NCBI GenBank assembly: GCA_016211105.1
Contig: JACQSX010000007.1
Coordinates: 1 to 35,779, forward strand
From: Acidobacteriota bacterium
GTDB taxonomy: Bacteria > Acidobacteriota > UBA6911 > JACQSX01
Direction: 5' to 3'
Length of the DNA: 35,779 nt
Positions 25,547 through 33,234 of the stretch are shown here, piece by piece. The position numbers were made by a program, and so were the translations under genes. The notes under the pieces were generated by a model that did no database searches, was not told where the DNA came from, and saw nothing but the letters and a program-made list of their open reading frames with translations. Position 1 is the first letter of the stretch. Every line of letters begins with the position of its first letter.

Positions 25547-26426
25547 TCAGCGAAATGTCAGAGATCCTTTTTTCTTGACCCTTATGAGGGCCCACCCAAA
25601 GAAGCAAGTTCCCAGCGGCAAAAGGATCACTGAAAATAGAAGCAGCGCCAGCAACTCGGGACCCAGCAGAAGGACGCTGTCGCCGTTCAGGATCGCCTTG
25701 CGCACCCCCTCCAAGGAAAATAGGTAAGGGGAACCAGCAAGGAAAATTTCTGCAGCCACAAGGGCAACACTCCCACGGGGAAATAGACGCCCGCAAGGAA
25801 GTTGGAGGCCCCATTCACAAGAAAGTTGATCGGGTTCATCTTCTTAAAGATCAGGACACAACCGGCCGAAAAGATCCCATAGCCCGCCAGCGCGGTGATT
25901 GTCAACCCGATGACCAGACAGGCGCCTGGAAAATTTGCTCGGGAGAGATTCACATCCAAGACGAAAGCGCCAATCGCGAGGTACAGGACGACACGCAAGG
26001 AAGTCCGCATAAAAGTCCAGAAGGAACTCAAGGACATCACCGTGCTGAGACGGGTCGGAGTCATGAGAAGGGCTTCCAGAGTTCCAGTCTCTAGTTCCGC
26101 AAGCATTGCGTTGGCAAAGCTATGCAACGCCGCTGCCTGATAACCAGCAAAGGCGATCCCGATCAGGACAAACGGAAAATACTCCCCCCGTACCGTTCAA
26201 GATACGGATCTGCTTGTCTCGAGAAAAGTTTGGCGACGAAAAAGAAGATCAAGGTGTTGGCCAGGATACCCGAAAGGTCAAACAGGAAAGAGGCCTTGTA
26301 ACTCAAACTTTCGATGATATCCCGTTTGAAAACGGCCCACGCCTTTCTGAAAAATATGCCAGCAGCCGGCACCAGCGTCCTTGTGTTATCTTGACGTCCC
26401 AAAATTGAAAGTCCTGCCGCCATCAT
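25547..26426 (-). pseudogene. ABC-2 type transporter permease with two frameshifts
   Basis: The membrane partner of the ATPase gene at 26386-27231. It reads in three pieces. The first begins at ATG 26426 (MMAAGLSILGRQDN, then FFRKAWAVFKRDIIESLSYKASFLF). It ends just after YGGS; restoring one base in the C6 run at 26184-26189 joins it to GEYFPFVLIGIAFAGYQAAALHSFANAMLAELETGTLEALLMTPTR. Near 25717-25720, in an AAAA run, a second missing base would join PLTYF to SLEGVRKAILNGDSVLLLGPELLALLL and the C-terminus at 25547. The corrected product would be about 293 residues with six membrane segments, a normal size for ABC-2 permeases. Both lesions are single-base losses in homopolymers, so either gene decay or sequencing errors could explain them. 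Confidence 0.8.
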
Positions 26427-27231
26427 GCAGGATCCCCCTGGATTGCGTCAGTTTCTGAAAGATTTCTTCCAGGGAAACCCGTAAATTCCCCACCCAATCT
26501 CTCAGCTCCCGAAGAGTGCCACACGCTTTGATTTTCCCTTGATCAAGAACGGCAATGCGATCTGCCAGTACTTCTGCCTCTTGCGTGTGGTGCGTGGTGA
26601 AAAAGAAAGTGCAACCGGAATCTCCAAGACGGTTTCGGATCAAATCTCTTAACTTTGCCGCCGCGTTAAGATCCAAACTGCGCGTCGGTTCGTCCATAAA
26701 GATCAACTTGGCGCCATTCAGAAAACTTCGCGCCACCGCTAGCCGTTGCTTTGCGCCTGTAGAGTATTCCTGGTAACGTTTGTCAAGATCAGTGAGTTCA
26801 AGCAGAGAGGCGGCACGCTCAATCCGGTCGCGCGTTTCCGCTGCGGTAAGATTATAGAGGGAGGCGAAGAATTCAAGATTCTGCCTTCCCGTGAGACGCC
26901 AGTAAAAGCTTCGTTCCTCACCCACCACCAAACTGATTAAGGTCTTGATCTTGTCTTGCTCTCTCACCACGTCAAAACCCATTACTCTGACATCCCCGGC
27001 ATCCGGCAAAATGAGAGAGCAAAGGATTTTGATCAGCGTAGTTTTGCCCGCGCCATTAGGTCCCAACAGGGCGAAGATCTCTCCCTGTTTTACCCCCAGG
27101 TCAATGTCATCCAAGGCGACCGTACATCTCCTTGCCTCGGAACGTCTTCCGAGAAGCTCCAGGATATTGGTTCCGGCCCGAAAAACCTTCGTCAGCCCTT
27201 CCGTCTTAATGGCAAGAGGTTGGTAATTCAC
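26386..27231 (-). CDS. ABC transporter ATP-binding protein (ABC-2 type)
   Basis: An ATPase subunit of 281 residues that would drive export of an unknown substrate with the neighbouring permease. Walker A GPNGAGKTT is at 57-65, the signature is YSTGAKQRLAVAR (a variant of LSGGQ), Walker B is LIFMDEPTRSLD and the switch His is in TTHHTQEAE. The C-terminal VSLEEIFQKLT is typical of ABC-2/NodI-type exporters. The start is GTG 27231, with AAGGG upstream. It overlaps the permease start by 41 bp. The pair is divergent from the lasso genes. Lasso exporters are usually of a different, fused ABC type, so a role in export of the lasso peptide is only possible, not shown. The ATPase is intact although its permease is broken. 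Confidence 0.9.
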   Translation of the reverse strand: MNYQPLAIKTEGLTKVFRAGTNILELLGRRSEARRCTVALDDIDLGVKQGEIFALLGPNGAGKTTLIKILCSLILPDAGDVRVMGFDVVREQDKIKTLISLVVGEERSFYWRLTGRQNLEFFASLYNLTAAETRDRIERAASLLELTDLDKRYQEYSTGAKQRLAVARSFLNGAKLIFMDEPTRSLDLNAAAKLRDLIRNRLGDSGCTFFFTTHHTQEAEVLADRIAVLDQGKIKACGTLRELRDWVGNLRVSLEEIFQKLTQSRGILHDGGRTFNFGTSR

Positions 27232-27710
27232 AGCGATGGCCCTTTGTATTTCTCGTCCCTCTTTACAAAGACAAATGGGGAATAAGGCAGGAGTTGTTCC
27301 TCAGTCACTGAAGTTCTAAGCCAATCGTTGATCGCAATCCATCCGAACACCGAGCTGATTACAGCAGAAGGTTTTCTGACTTGCAAGCGATCAGGCTACT
27401 CCGACCGCATACCGCTCTTCCTGCGGTCGTACTCCGGTCCTTGAGCAGCTCCGAGAAAGTTAGCGAAACAATGAGTCGGCAATCAGAGGCCAGCAAAAGA
27501 CTGCCTCGGTCCTTGGTTTTGCATAGCTCAACATGCGGTATGTGCAGTATAGTTAAACGAGTTGCAGGGATTACAAGGTGGAAATCTGCAACGCAGGCCG
27601 GCGCTGCCGCGGAAAACGTGTAGGAGCGCTCCAGCACTGGTCAAAGGGTTGTTGCTCGCACAAGGAGCGTGGGAGCGCAAATATACGATTGATGTCTGGA
27701 CGAGGTAGTC
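27232..27710. other. Divergent intergenic region between ABC transporter and lasso genes
   Basis: 479 bp between the two divergent units. I see no convincing gene. An in-frame ATG at 27471 opens a 50-residue frame, but it lacks the lasso leader motif (Y-x2-P-x-L-x3-G) and any ribosome site. Promoters for both units should lie here; no strong -35/-10 pair was found. Confidence 0.4.
27702..27705 (+). promoter_or_regulatory. Ribosome binding site supporting a TTG start for lasso B1
   Basis: GAGG, 5 bp before the TTG at 27711. No Shine-Dalgarno sequence precedes the next in-frame ATG at 27729, which makes TTG the better start. Confidence 0.5.
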
Positions 27711-27995
27711 TTGGCCCTCACCTTTTCGATGCGCGTCGCTCTTCCGGCCGATGTGCTGATCCGGGAGTTGGACGGCGAATCAGTCATCCTTAATCTCAAC
27801 AACGGGCGCTACTTTGGGCTCGATGAGGTCGGAACTCACATGTTAGGGGTCCTGTCTACTTCGAATTCAATTCAGGCAGCATTCGAAGCTTTGTTGTCCG
27901 AGTATGATGTGCCTTCGGATCGATTGCGTCAGGATCTGCATAATCTAGTCGAGAGACTGGTGAAACATGGATTGGTGGAGATCAGTTCGGCATAG
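27711..27995 (+). CDS. Lasso peptide biosynthesis PqqD-type RRE protein (B1)
   Basis: B1 is the RiPP recognition element that binds the precursor leader and presents it to the B2 peptidase. The 94-residue product has the PqqD winged-helix fold: VALPADVLIRELDGESVILNLNNGRYFGLDEVGTHMLGVL over residues 9-48, then a helical C-terminal half ending LHNLVERLVKHGLVEI. The DGESVILNLNNGRYFGLDEVG motif is typical of lasso B1 proteins. TTG at 27711 is the likely start (MALTFSMRVALPADV with GAGG before it), since other B1 proteins begin similarly; ATG 27729 would cut into the domain. Its end overlaps the B2 gene by 29 bp, which indicates tight coupling. It is the first gene of the plus-strand lasso unit. 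Confidence 0.9.
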   Translation: MALTFSMRVALPADVLIRELDGESVILNLNNGRYFGLDEVGTHMLGVLSTSNSIQAAFEALLSEYDVPSDRLRQDLHNLVERLVKHGLVEISSA

Positions 27996-28482
27996 CTGGT
28001 CGAAGTTTTGCAGCCTGTCTCTTTCTGAGCGGCGGTGGCTTATCGAGTCATTCCTGTTATTACCGCTCACGGCCTTGACACTCCGATTCTTTGGTCTCAA
28101 ATGTTGGCAGCAAATTTTGAGCAGTGTAGAGACGCCCCAGCGGGGCGTCTCTACCGTGGGTCGGCGATCTGTAGAGACGCCCCGGCGGGGCGTCTCTACC
28201 ACACAACGAGTGCAGGCCACTGTTCGTATGGTGAAAGCAGCCGCCAGACACGGCCTTTATCGGCCCACCTGTCTCGAGCAGTCCTGCGTTCTTTGGTGGT
28301 TGCTCCGCCGCCAAGGTATCCAAAGTGATTTGAGGATTGGTATCCGGAGGGAAACAGATCGAGTCGCGGCCCATGCCTGGGTAGAGCATCAGGGCATTGC
28401 CATCAACGACAATACGAACGTCCACGATCGGTTTTCAGCATTCGAGCACCCTCTCGTATCCGCCAAGGAGAACTCTGTGTGA
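27967..28482 (+). CDS. Lasso peptide leader peptidase B2 (transglutaminase-like) carrying REP insertions
   Basis: B2 cleaves the leader from the lasso precursor before cyclisation. The 171-residue product has an N-terminal helix (SLSLSERRWLIESFLLLPLTALTLRFFG) and the cysteine-protease core: Cys102 in YRPTCLEQS, His136 in AAHAWVEHQG and Asp148 in IAINDN, which form the Cys-His-Asp triad. The odd part is residues 54-78. Two tandem REP palindromes (28126-28154 and 28171-28199) lie in frame and are translated as VETPQRGVST and VETPRRGVST. They occupy the variable linker between the N-terminal helices and the core, and the remaining protein is about 145 residues, normal for B2. Catalytic residues are kept, so it may still work. 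The stop overlaps the C1 start (GTGA). Confidence 0.9.
   Translation: MDWWRSVRHSWSKFCSLSLSERRWLIESFLLLPLTALTLRFFGLKCWQQILSSVETPQRGVSTVGRRSVETPRRGVSTTQRVQATVRMVKAAARHGLYRPTCLEQSCVLWWLLRRQGIQSDLRIGIRRETDRVAAHAWVEHQGIAINDNTNVHDRFSAFEHPLVSAKENSV
28126..28199. repeat. Two tandem REP palindromes inside the B2 gene
   Basis: Copies at 28126-28154 and 28171-28199, the second a near-perfect palindrome, separated by a 16-bp spacer containing GTCGGCGATC. The start-to-start distance is 45 bp, an exact multiple of three, whereas the intergenic array at 30374-30488 has a period of 43 bp. The repeat plus spacer therefore adds whole codons here. Confidence 0.95.
28465..28470 (+). promoter_or_regulatory. Ribosome binding site of cyclase C1
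   Basis: AAGGAG, 8 bp before the GTG at 28479. It supports the GTG start, which forms a GTGA overlap with the B2 stop. Confidence 0.7.
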
Positions 28483-30356
28483 GCGGTATCGTCGGCATCT
28501 GGGATCTGGAAGGAAGGCCCCTGGATCCCGCTCTCATTAAGCGGATGATGGATCGTATGGCGCATCGCGGCCCGGATGGCGCCAACCATTGGATCAGCGG
28601 GTCTGTCGGCTTGGGGCATCGGCTTCTCCGGACCACGCCCGAATCACTCTCTGAGAAAGAACCAATATCCGATGCGCGGGGCGAATGTCTTCTGGTGTGG
28701 GACGGCAGGATCGATAACCGCGACGAGTTGCTATCGGTAACCGGACTGCACGGTGACGAACTGCAGCGATCCGATGCAGACCTGCTGCTGGCAGCTTACA
28801 GACGATGGGATCTGGAATGCGTAAAAAGGATCCTGGGTGATTTTGCTTTCGCAGTGTGGGATGCAAAGAAGCAGCGTCTCTTTTGTGCCAGAGATCCCTT
28901 TGGTGTGAAGCCGTTCTATTACCACTGGGACGGGCGACGATTCATTTTTGCGTCAGAGATCAAGTCTCTTCTCGACCACCCAGCCGTGGTCAAGCGACCC
29001 AATGAGTCGATGATTGCCGATTATCTTCTCATGGACTTCCGTGACCCGGAGGTGACCTTTTTTGAAGGGATTAAGCAACTGCGCCCTGCCTACTTTCTGT
29101 GCGTGGAGAAGGGATCACTATCTTTACACCGATATTGGGACTTTGATCCAAGCGCCAACGTTCATTATTCTGGTGACGAGGAATACCTCGACGAGTTTCG
29201 GAACCTCTTCCGAAAATCGGTCCAATGTCGTCTCCGCGCGAAGTCTCCAGCAGGCATGCTTCTCAGCGGAGGAGTGGATTCCACCGCGGTCACAGCCATG
29301 GCGGAGTCGATTCGTCTCGGGAACGGTCAAGCTCCAGAACTGGAGGCTTTCACATTATTGGCCGAAGGACTACGACAGGAAGAATGGGACGCCATCGAGC
29401 GGTTGAAGCAGAAGTGCGGGACACAAGTGCACTCCATACCGCAACGCAAGGATTACGAGCCTCTAACTCTGTTTGAGGTTTTCCTGCATCCGGGTGAGAC
29501 CCTTCATCACGATGTCTTCTTGACCGTGCCTGCGATATTGAACGCCGCGGCTGCCAGAGGCTGCCGAATTCTACTGACAGGCCTGGGAGCGGATGAGTTG
29601 AGCCAATATGGAGAGATCGGATTCCTGAAGGATCTTCTTCGGTCAGGAAGGCTGACCCGCCTTCTTCGAGAGGCAGCGGCCGGATCTACCGCCTATGGGG
29701 GAGACGGAAACGGGAGACCCATGGTCTTAAAGCTTTTGTGGACCGAACTACCGCCCCGAATTCGCTGGCTAGTGAAAATGATTTCAGGAAGACAGGTGCC
29801 GCAATGGTTTCAGCCCAGCTTTGCAGACAGGGTGAACTTAAAATGGCGGACCGAGCGGCAAACTCCGCGCCGATTTCCGACCCTGTGCCAGGAGGAGACC
29901 CGCCACTGTTTGACAGCCGCAGCTTGGACGCTGGGCATGAACTATGTTGACGAACTGACCTCTGGCTTTTCGATCGAATGCCGGCATCCATATGCGGATC
30001 GAAGGCTGGTTAAATTTTTTTTGGCTATTCCACCGGAAACGAGGATGAAATTTGGCCACCGGAAGATGTTTGTGCAGCGGGCTTTGGAAGAAGTTGTACC
30101 GGGGCCACCCCGTCCCAGAGAAGGCTCAACCTATTTCGTTCCCGAAATGGATCCCCAGAGGTGCAGGGATGCCGAAGCGCATCGGATGAAAGAAAGTCTG
30201 CTGCAGGATGGAGCAATGCTGTTTGAGTACGTGGATCGGCAAGAGGCCCTGCGGATCGTGGATCAGTATCTCCGAGGAGAGGCAAAGAAGAGCAAGCGCA
30301 ACCTGCTTTGGAGTTTTGTGAAGTTGGAGTTGTGGCTCCAGAAATGGTTTTCCTAA
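28479..30356 (+). CDS. Lasso cyclase C1 (asparagine synthetase-like)
   Basis: C proteins adenylate the side chain of Asp or Glu in the core and join it to the N-terminal amine of Gly1. The 625-residue product has an N-terminal class II glutaminase-like domain (MSGIVGIWD, HRGPDGANHW, WDGRIDNRDELL). The catalytic Cys2 is replaced by Ser, so ammonia release from glutamine is not expected. The ATP-pyrophosphatase domain has the PP-loop SGGVDST at residues 263-269 and a TGLGADE motif in place of the usual G-x-GGDE, then ECRHPYADRRLVKFFLAIPPE near the C-terminus. The start is GTG 28479, with AAGGAG 8 bp upstream and GTGA overlap with B2. It is followed by three REPs and a transposase gene before the second cyclase. 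Confidence 0.9.
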   Translation: MSGIVGIWDLEGRPLDPALIKRMMDRMAHRGPDGANHWISGSVGLGHRLLRTTPESLSEKEPISDARGECLLVWDGRIDNRDELLSVTGLHGDELQRSDADLLLAAYRRWDLECVKRILGDFAFAVWDAKKQRLFCARDPFGVKPFYYHWDGRRFIFASEIKSLLDHPAVVKRPNESMIADYLLMDFRDPEVTFFEGIKQLRPAYFLCVEKGSLSLHRYWDFDPSANVHYSGDEEYLDEFRNLFRKSVQCRLRAKSPAGMLLSGGVDSTAVTAMAESIRLGNGQAPELEAFTLLAEGLRQEEWDAIERLKQKCGTQVHSIPQRKDYEPLTLFEVFLHPGETLHHDVFLTVPAILNAAAARGCRILLTGLGADELSQYGEIGFLKDLLRSGRLTRLLREAAAGSTAYGGDGNGRPMVLKLLWTELPPRIRWLVKMISGRQVPQWFQPSFADRVNLKWRTERQTPRRFPTLCQEETRHCLTAAAWTLGMNYVDELTSGFSIECRHPYADRRLVKFFLAIPPETRMKFGHRKMFVQRALEEVVPGPPRPREGSTYFVPEMDPQRCRDAEAHRMKESLLQDGAMLFEYVDRQEALRIVDQYLRGEAKKSKRNLLWSFVKLELWLQKWFS

Positions 30357-30373
30357 TGAACATTGCCGTGTTC

Positions 30374-30488
30374 GTAGAGACGCCCCGGCGGGGCGTCTCC
30401 GTTGCGTCGGCGATCCGTAGAGACGCCCCGGCGGGGCGTCTCCGTTGCATCGGCGATCCGTAGAGACGCCCCGGCGGGGCGTCTCTAC
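30374..30488. repeat. Array of three REP palindromes with conserved spacers
   Basis: Copies begin at 30374, 30417 and 30460, giving a regular 43-bp period. The spacers (30401-30416 and 30444-30459) are nearly identical and contain TCGGCGATCC, the same core as the spacer in the B2 array. It sits between the C1 stop and the transposase gene and could form strong hairpins in the mRNA; no T run follows, so a typical intrinsic terminator is not implied. Confidence 0.92.
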
Positions 30489-30572
30489 CTGAGCGCTACT
30501 TCAATGCCCCATAATTTTTCCGAGCTTCGCAAAAACGGGGGTCTCCTGGTTTTATACACCAGAGACCAAGGC

Positions 30573-31379
30573 ATGACACTCTACAGGCAGAAATATCGAG
30601 TGGAATCAACACGACTAAAGAACTGGAACTATGATTCCAACGGATATTACTTTGTGACAATCTGCGCCTTGGAAGGAAAATCTTTCTTTGGCCGCATAGA
30701 AGAGGAGCAGGTGCACTTGTCGCCAATCGGGAAGATTGTCGAAGAAGAATGGCGAAAAACAGGAAAAATCCGTGCAAACATATGCTTAGATAAATGGATT
30801 CTTATGCCAAACCATCTGCACGGAATTGTTGTCATCATGAATGAAGGGGCACGTATTCCTTCGGAATGGCCCCAGCGGGAGACGGAGACGCCCAGCCGGG
30901 GTGTCTCCACGGGACATTGGCCATTGATCACCACGGAACATCAGCCCTTGGTAGAGACGCCCTGGCGGGGCGTCTCTACGACGTTATCTTGCGCCGCACG
31001 ATCTCAATGGCGACCTAATTCCATTGGATCCATTATCGGCCAGTTTAAGTCTATCTGCACCAAACGCATCAGAGCCATGGGAGTCTCTGATTTTGGCTGG
31101 CAATCCAGGTTCTATGACCACATCATTGAGGACGACGAATCTCTCAATGAGATTCGAGAATATATCATCAACAATCCCAGAAAATGGGAATTGGAAACGC
31201 ATAATCCCCGTAGAGACGCCCCGGTGGGGCGTCTCCATTACGTCGGCGATCCGATAGAGACGCCCCGGCGGGGCATCTCTACGGCGAGGTCAATACATGG
31301 GGTGGAGACGCCCCGGTGGGGCGTCTCCACCGGAAAACAGGCCAAGGAGTTAGATGAGCGGAATCAGTGCCATTTTTAG
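30573..31379 (+). CDS. REP-associated tyrosine transposase (RAYT) with REPs inside its frame
   Basis: A Y1-type single-strand nuclease of the IS200-like family, thought to mobilise REP elements. The core runs from MTLYRQKYRVESTRLKNW and YYFVTICALEGKSFFG through the HUH motif PNHLHGIV (H81, H83) to the nucleophile region YIINNPRKWELE (Tyr197). REPs are read in frame at about residues 104-112 (ETPSRGVST) and 127-136 (VETPWRGVST), in a loop between the HUH motif and the C-terminal helix. After residue 210 the frame runs through three more REPs to a stop inside C2, overlapping it by 26 bp; homologues end soon after NPxKWEL, so this tail is probably acquired. ATG 30504 is an alternative start. The catalytic residues are kept, but the insertions may impair folding. 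Confidence 0.82.
   Translation: MTLYRQKYRVESTRLKNWNYDSNGYYFVTICALEGKSFFGRIEEEQVHLSPIGKIVEEEWRKTGKIRANICLDKWILMPNHLHGIVVIMNEGARIPSEWPQRETETPSRGVSTGHWPLITTEHQPLVETPWRGVSTTLSCAARSQWRPNSIGSIIGQFKSICTKRIRAMGVSDFGWQSRFYDHIIEDDESLNEIREYIINNPRKWELETHNPRRDAPVGRLHYVGDPIETPRRGISTARSIHGVETPRWGVSTGKQAKELDERNQCHF
30884..30979. repeat. Two REP copies inside the transposase gene
   Basis: A diverged copy at 30884-30908 and a well-kept copy at 30951-30979. Both are translated in the V-E-T-P-x-R-G-V-S-T frame without a stop codon. They lie between the HUH motif and the catalytic Tyr codons. Confidence 0.88.
31210..31330. repeat. Three REP copies between the transposase core and cyclase C2
   Basis: Copies at 31210-31236, about 31254-31282 and 31302-31330. 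The first two are separated by a spacer containing GTCGGCGATCC. The third has GTGGAGACGCCCC arms with compensating changes in both arms, so the hairpin is kept. They lie 14 bp upstream of the C2 ribosome site, in the leader of C2 and in the read-through tail of the transposase frame. Confidence 0.9.
31344..31349 (+). promoter_or_regulatory. Ribosome binding site of cyclase C2
   Basis: AAGGAG with a short 4-bp spacing to the ATG at 31354. It lies just after the third REP of the 31210-31330 group. Confidence 0.6.
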
Positions 31380-33234
31380 AACCGATGGACGAGAGGCAGA
31401 TCCCGTCCTTTTGCGACAAATGACTGACACCATCGCGCGCCGAGGCCCGGATGGACAGGGTCTGTGGATCGACGGCGCAATCGGTCTAGCTCACAACCTG
31501 CTGCACACGACACCTGAGTCGCTTTCTGAAAAACAACCGCTTGTCGACAGCGAAACGGGGTGCAGGTTAATCTTTGACGGGCGCGTTGACAACCGTGAGG
31601 AACTCGTTAACGCTCTTCGCGACTGGGTTGTTCCGCAGGGCACGCAATACCACAGCCCCACAGATCCTGACCTAGTGCTTCAAGCCTACAAAAAGTGGAA
31701 CACAGAATGCCCTAAGAAAATCCTGGGAGAATTCGCGTTCGTCCTTTGGGATCCAAGAAGCCGGCGCTTGTTCTGTGCCCGCGACCGGATGGGCTTGAGA
31801 CTGCTTCATTACCGATGGAGTGATGCCACGCTCTGGGTGAGTTCGGAAATCAAGCCCCTCCTTGATGTCAACGGACAGTATCCCGAGCCCGACGATGAAA
31901 TGATCCTGGCCTTACTCCTGCGCGAATTCCGAGAAGGAGATGAGGGACGCACCTTCTTTCGAGATATCCGCCGCCTGCCTCCAGCTCACACTCTGGTCGT
32001 TGAGAACGGACAGCTAAGGCTTCAACGATACTGGGCGATAGATCCAACCCATCAGACCCGCTATTCGCGACAAGAAGAGTACGTAGAGCGCCTCCTCGCC
32101 TTATTTAAAGAGGTGATGAGATCCTGTACCCGCAGCGCCTTTCCCATGGGTGTCTTCCTCAGCGGTGGACTGGACTCAGCCTCCGTGGCATGCATGGCTG
32201 CCAAGCTTTCGACTGTCCCCATCAAAGTCTTTACCATCTACGGCGATCATCCCGACTCGGACGAGCGGCGGTGGGCCCGGCAGGTTGCCCAAGCGATTCG
32301 GGCCGAGCTATCTGAGTTCCACAGTGCGTGTCTAAATCCGCTTGAGGATCTGGATGACGACCTGGATCGCTTCGAGTGTCCCGTGGTCGCATTAAACCGG
32401 AAGCTTGCCGCGGAGCTTGGAAAACTTCTGGGATCGAGAGGCTGCCGGGCGATCTTGAGCGGCGCGGGAGGAGACCAGATCCTGGATGAGTACGGGCACG
32501 CGGCAGATCTCGTCAAAAGTCTCCGCCCCTGGCGCATTGCCAGCGACCTGAGAACATTCGCTGCAGACTACGGCGCCGATCCATGGAGCTTCGCCCGGAT
32601 GGCTTTCAACAACATCGTACCGCAGATCTTTAAATACTGGGGAAAGCATATCGTGAGAGGCGTGCCTCCGTACTGGATGAACAGGAAGCTGGCCCTCGAA
32701 ATGGGCCTGAGGGAGCGCACGCGCAGACCCCGGCATACCCTACGCTTCCCTTCCTATTCCCAAAGCATCTCGTATTTGGAGACATTTAACCCTTATCATG
32801 CCTTGTCGATGGAGGTCGATGAGCGATCGGCGGCACGGCAGGGAGTGGAGGTCCGTTACCCTTACCTTGACAGCCGATTAGTAGAGTTTATGCTTTCGAT
32901 TCCGCCAAATGTGAGGACGGTCGGCGGAAAGAGAAAATACCTTTTGCGGCGCGCCATGGAGGGAGTGCTCCCGGAGGCCACGCGGCTCCGGCAGGGTAAA
33001 GGGGATTACACGGACGAAGTGGATCAGTCTCTGCTGTCCCTGTGCCGGCGAATTCCTCCTGAACCGCTGGCCAACTCGTCTGGCCGGATGGAGCGATACC
33101 TAGATTTCGAAGGGACTGGGAAGCTAGTTGAAAAATTTATTCGCGGAAAGTACGACTTTCGGCATACCATTTGGTTAATGATTACCATTGATCGGTGGCT
33201 TCTCCGGCATTGGAAAGGAGGGCGTAATGCGTAA
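31354..33234 (+). CDS. Second lasso cyclase C2 (asparagine synthetase-like)
   Basis: A 626-residue paralogue of C1 with the same layout. The N-terminus is MSGISAIF, again with Ser in place of the glutaminase Cys. RRGPDGQGLWIDGAIGLAHNLLHTTPESLSEKQPL is closely parallel to C1, and the PP-loop SGGLDSA is at residues 270-276. The later motif is SGAGGDQILDEYG, nearer to canonical asparagine synthetases than the TGLGADE of C1, but with Gln where Glu is usual. The C-terminal EVRYPYLDSRLVEFMLSIPP matches other cyclases. One of the two proteins probably closes the macrolactam; the other may be an accessory or work on a different step. Its stop codon region overlaps the precursor start (TAATGCGTAA), which indicates coupled translation with the precursor. 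Confidence 0.9.
   Translation: MSGISAIFRTDGREADPVLLRQMTDTIARRGPDGQGLWIDGAIGLAHNLLHTTPESLSEKQPLVDSETGCRLIFDGRVDNREELVNALRDWVVPQGTQYHSPTDPDLVLQAYKKWNTECPKKILGEFAFVLWDPRSRRLFCARDRMGLRLLHYRWSDATLWVSSEIKPLLDVNGQYPEPDDEMILALLLREFREGDEGRTFFRDIRRLPPAHTLVVENGQLRLQRYWAIDPTHQTRYSRQEEYVERLLALFKEVMRSCTRSAFPMGVFLSGGLDSASVACMAAKLSTVPIKVFTIYGDHPDSDERRWARQVAQAIRAELSEFHSACLNPLEDLDDDLDRFECPVVALNRKLAAELGKLLGSRGCRAILSGAGGDQILDEYGHAADLVKSLRPWRIASDLRTFAADYGADPWSFARMAFNNIVPQIFKYWGKHIVRGVPPYWMNRKLALEMGLRERTRRPRHTLRFPSYSQSISYLETFNPYHALSMEVDERSAARQGVEVRYPYLDSRLVEFMLSIPPNVRTVGGKRKYLLRRAMEGVLPEATRLRQGKGDYTDEVDQSLLSLCRRIPPEPLANSSGRMERYLDFEGTGKLVEKFIRGKYDFRHTIWLMITIDRWLLRHWKGGRNA
33214..33221 (+). promoter_or_regulatory. 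Strong ribosome binding site of the lasso precursor
   Basis: AAAGGAGG, 5 bp before the ATG at 33227. It is the best ribosome site in the cluster and lies inside the end of the C2 gene. This fits high translation of the precursor and fixes its start, since the frame is open further upstream. Confidence 0.85.

Noticed and set aside
27471..27623. Second lasso precursor upstream of B1
   Set aside because: The 50-residue frame has no Y-x2-P-x-L-x3-G leader motif, no Thr before a Gly with a suitable acidic residue, and no ribosome site.
30374..30488. CRISPR-like array (regular 29-bp repeats with 16-bp spacers)
   Set aside because: The spacers are nearly identical to each other and far too short, the repeats are full palindromes, and no cas gene is present. 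A REP/BIME-type array fits better.
30460..30488. Intrinsic terminators formed by REP hairpins
   Set aside because: The stems are strong, but no T run follows any copy, so a rho-independent terminator cannot be claimed.
30402..30572. RAYT start at 30402
   Set aside because: This part of the frame is read from the REP array; the family N-terminus matches ATG 30573.
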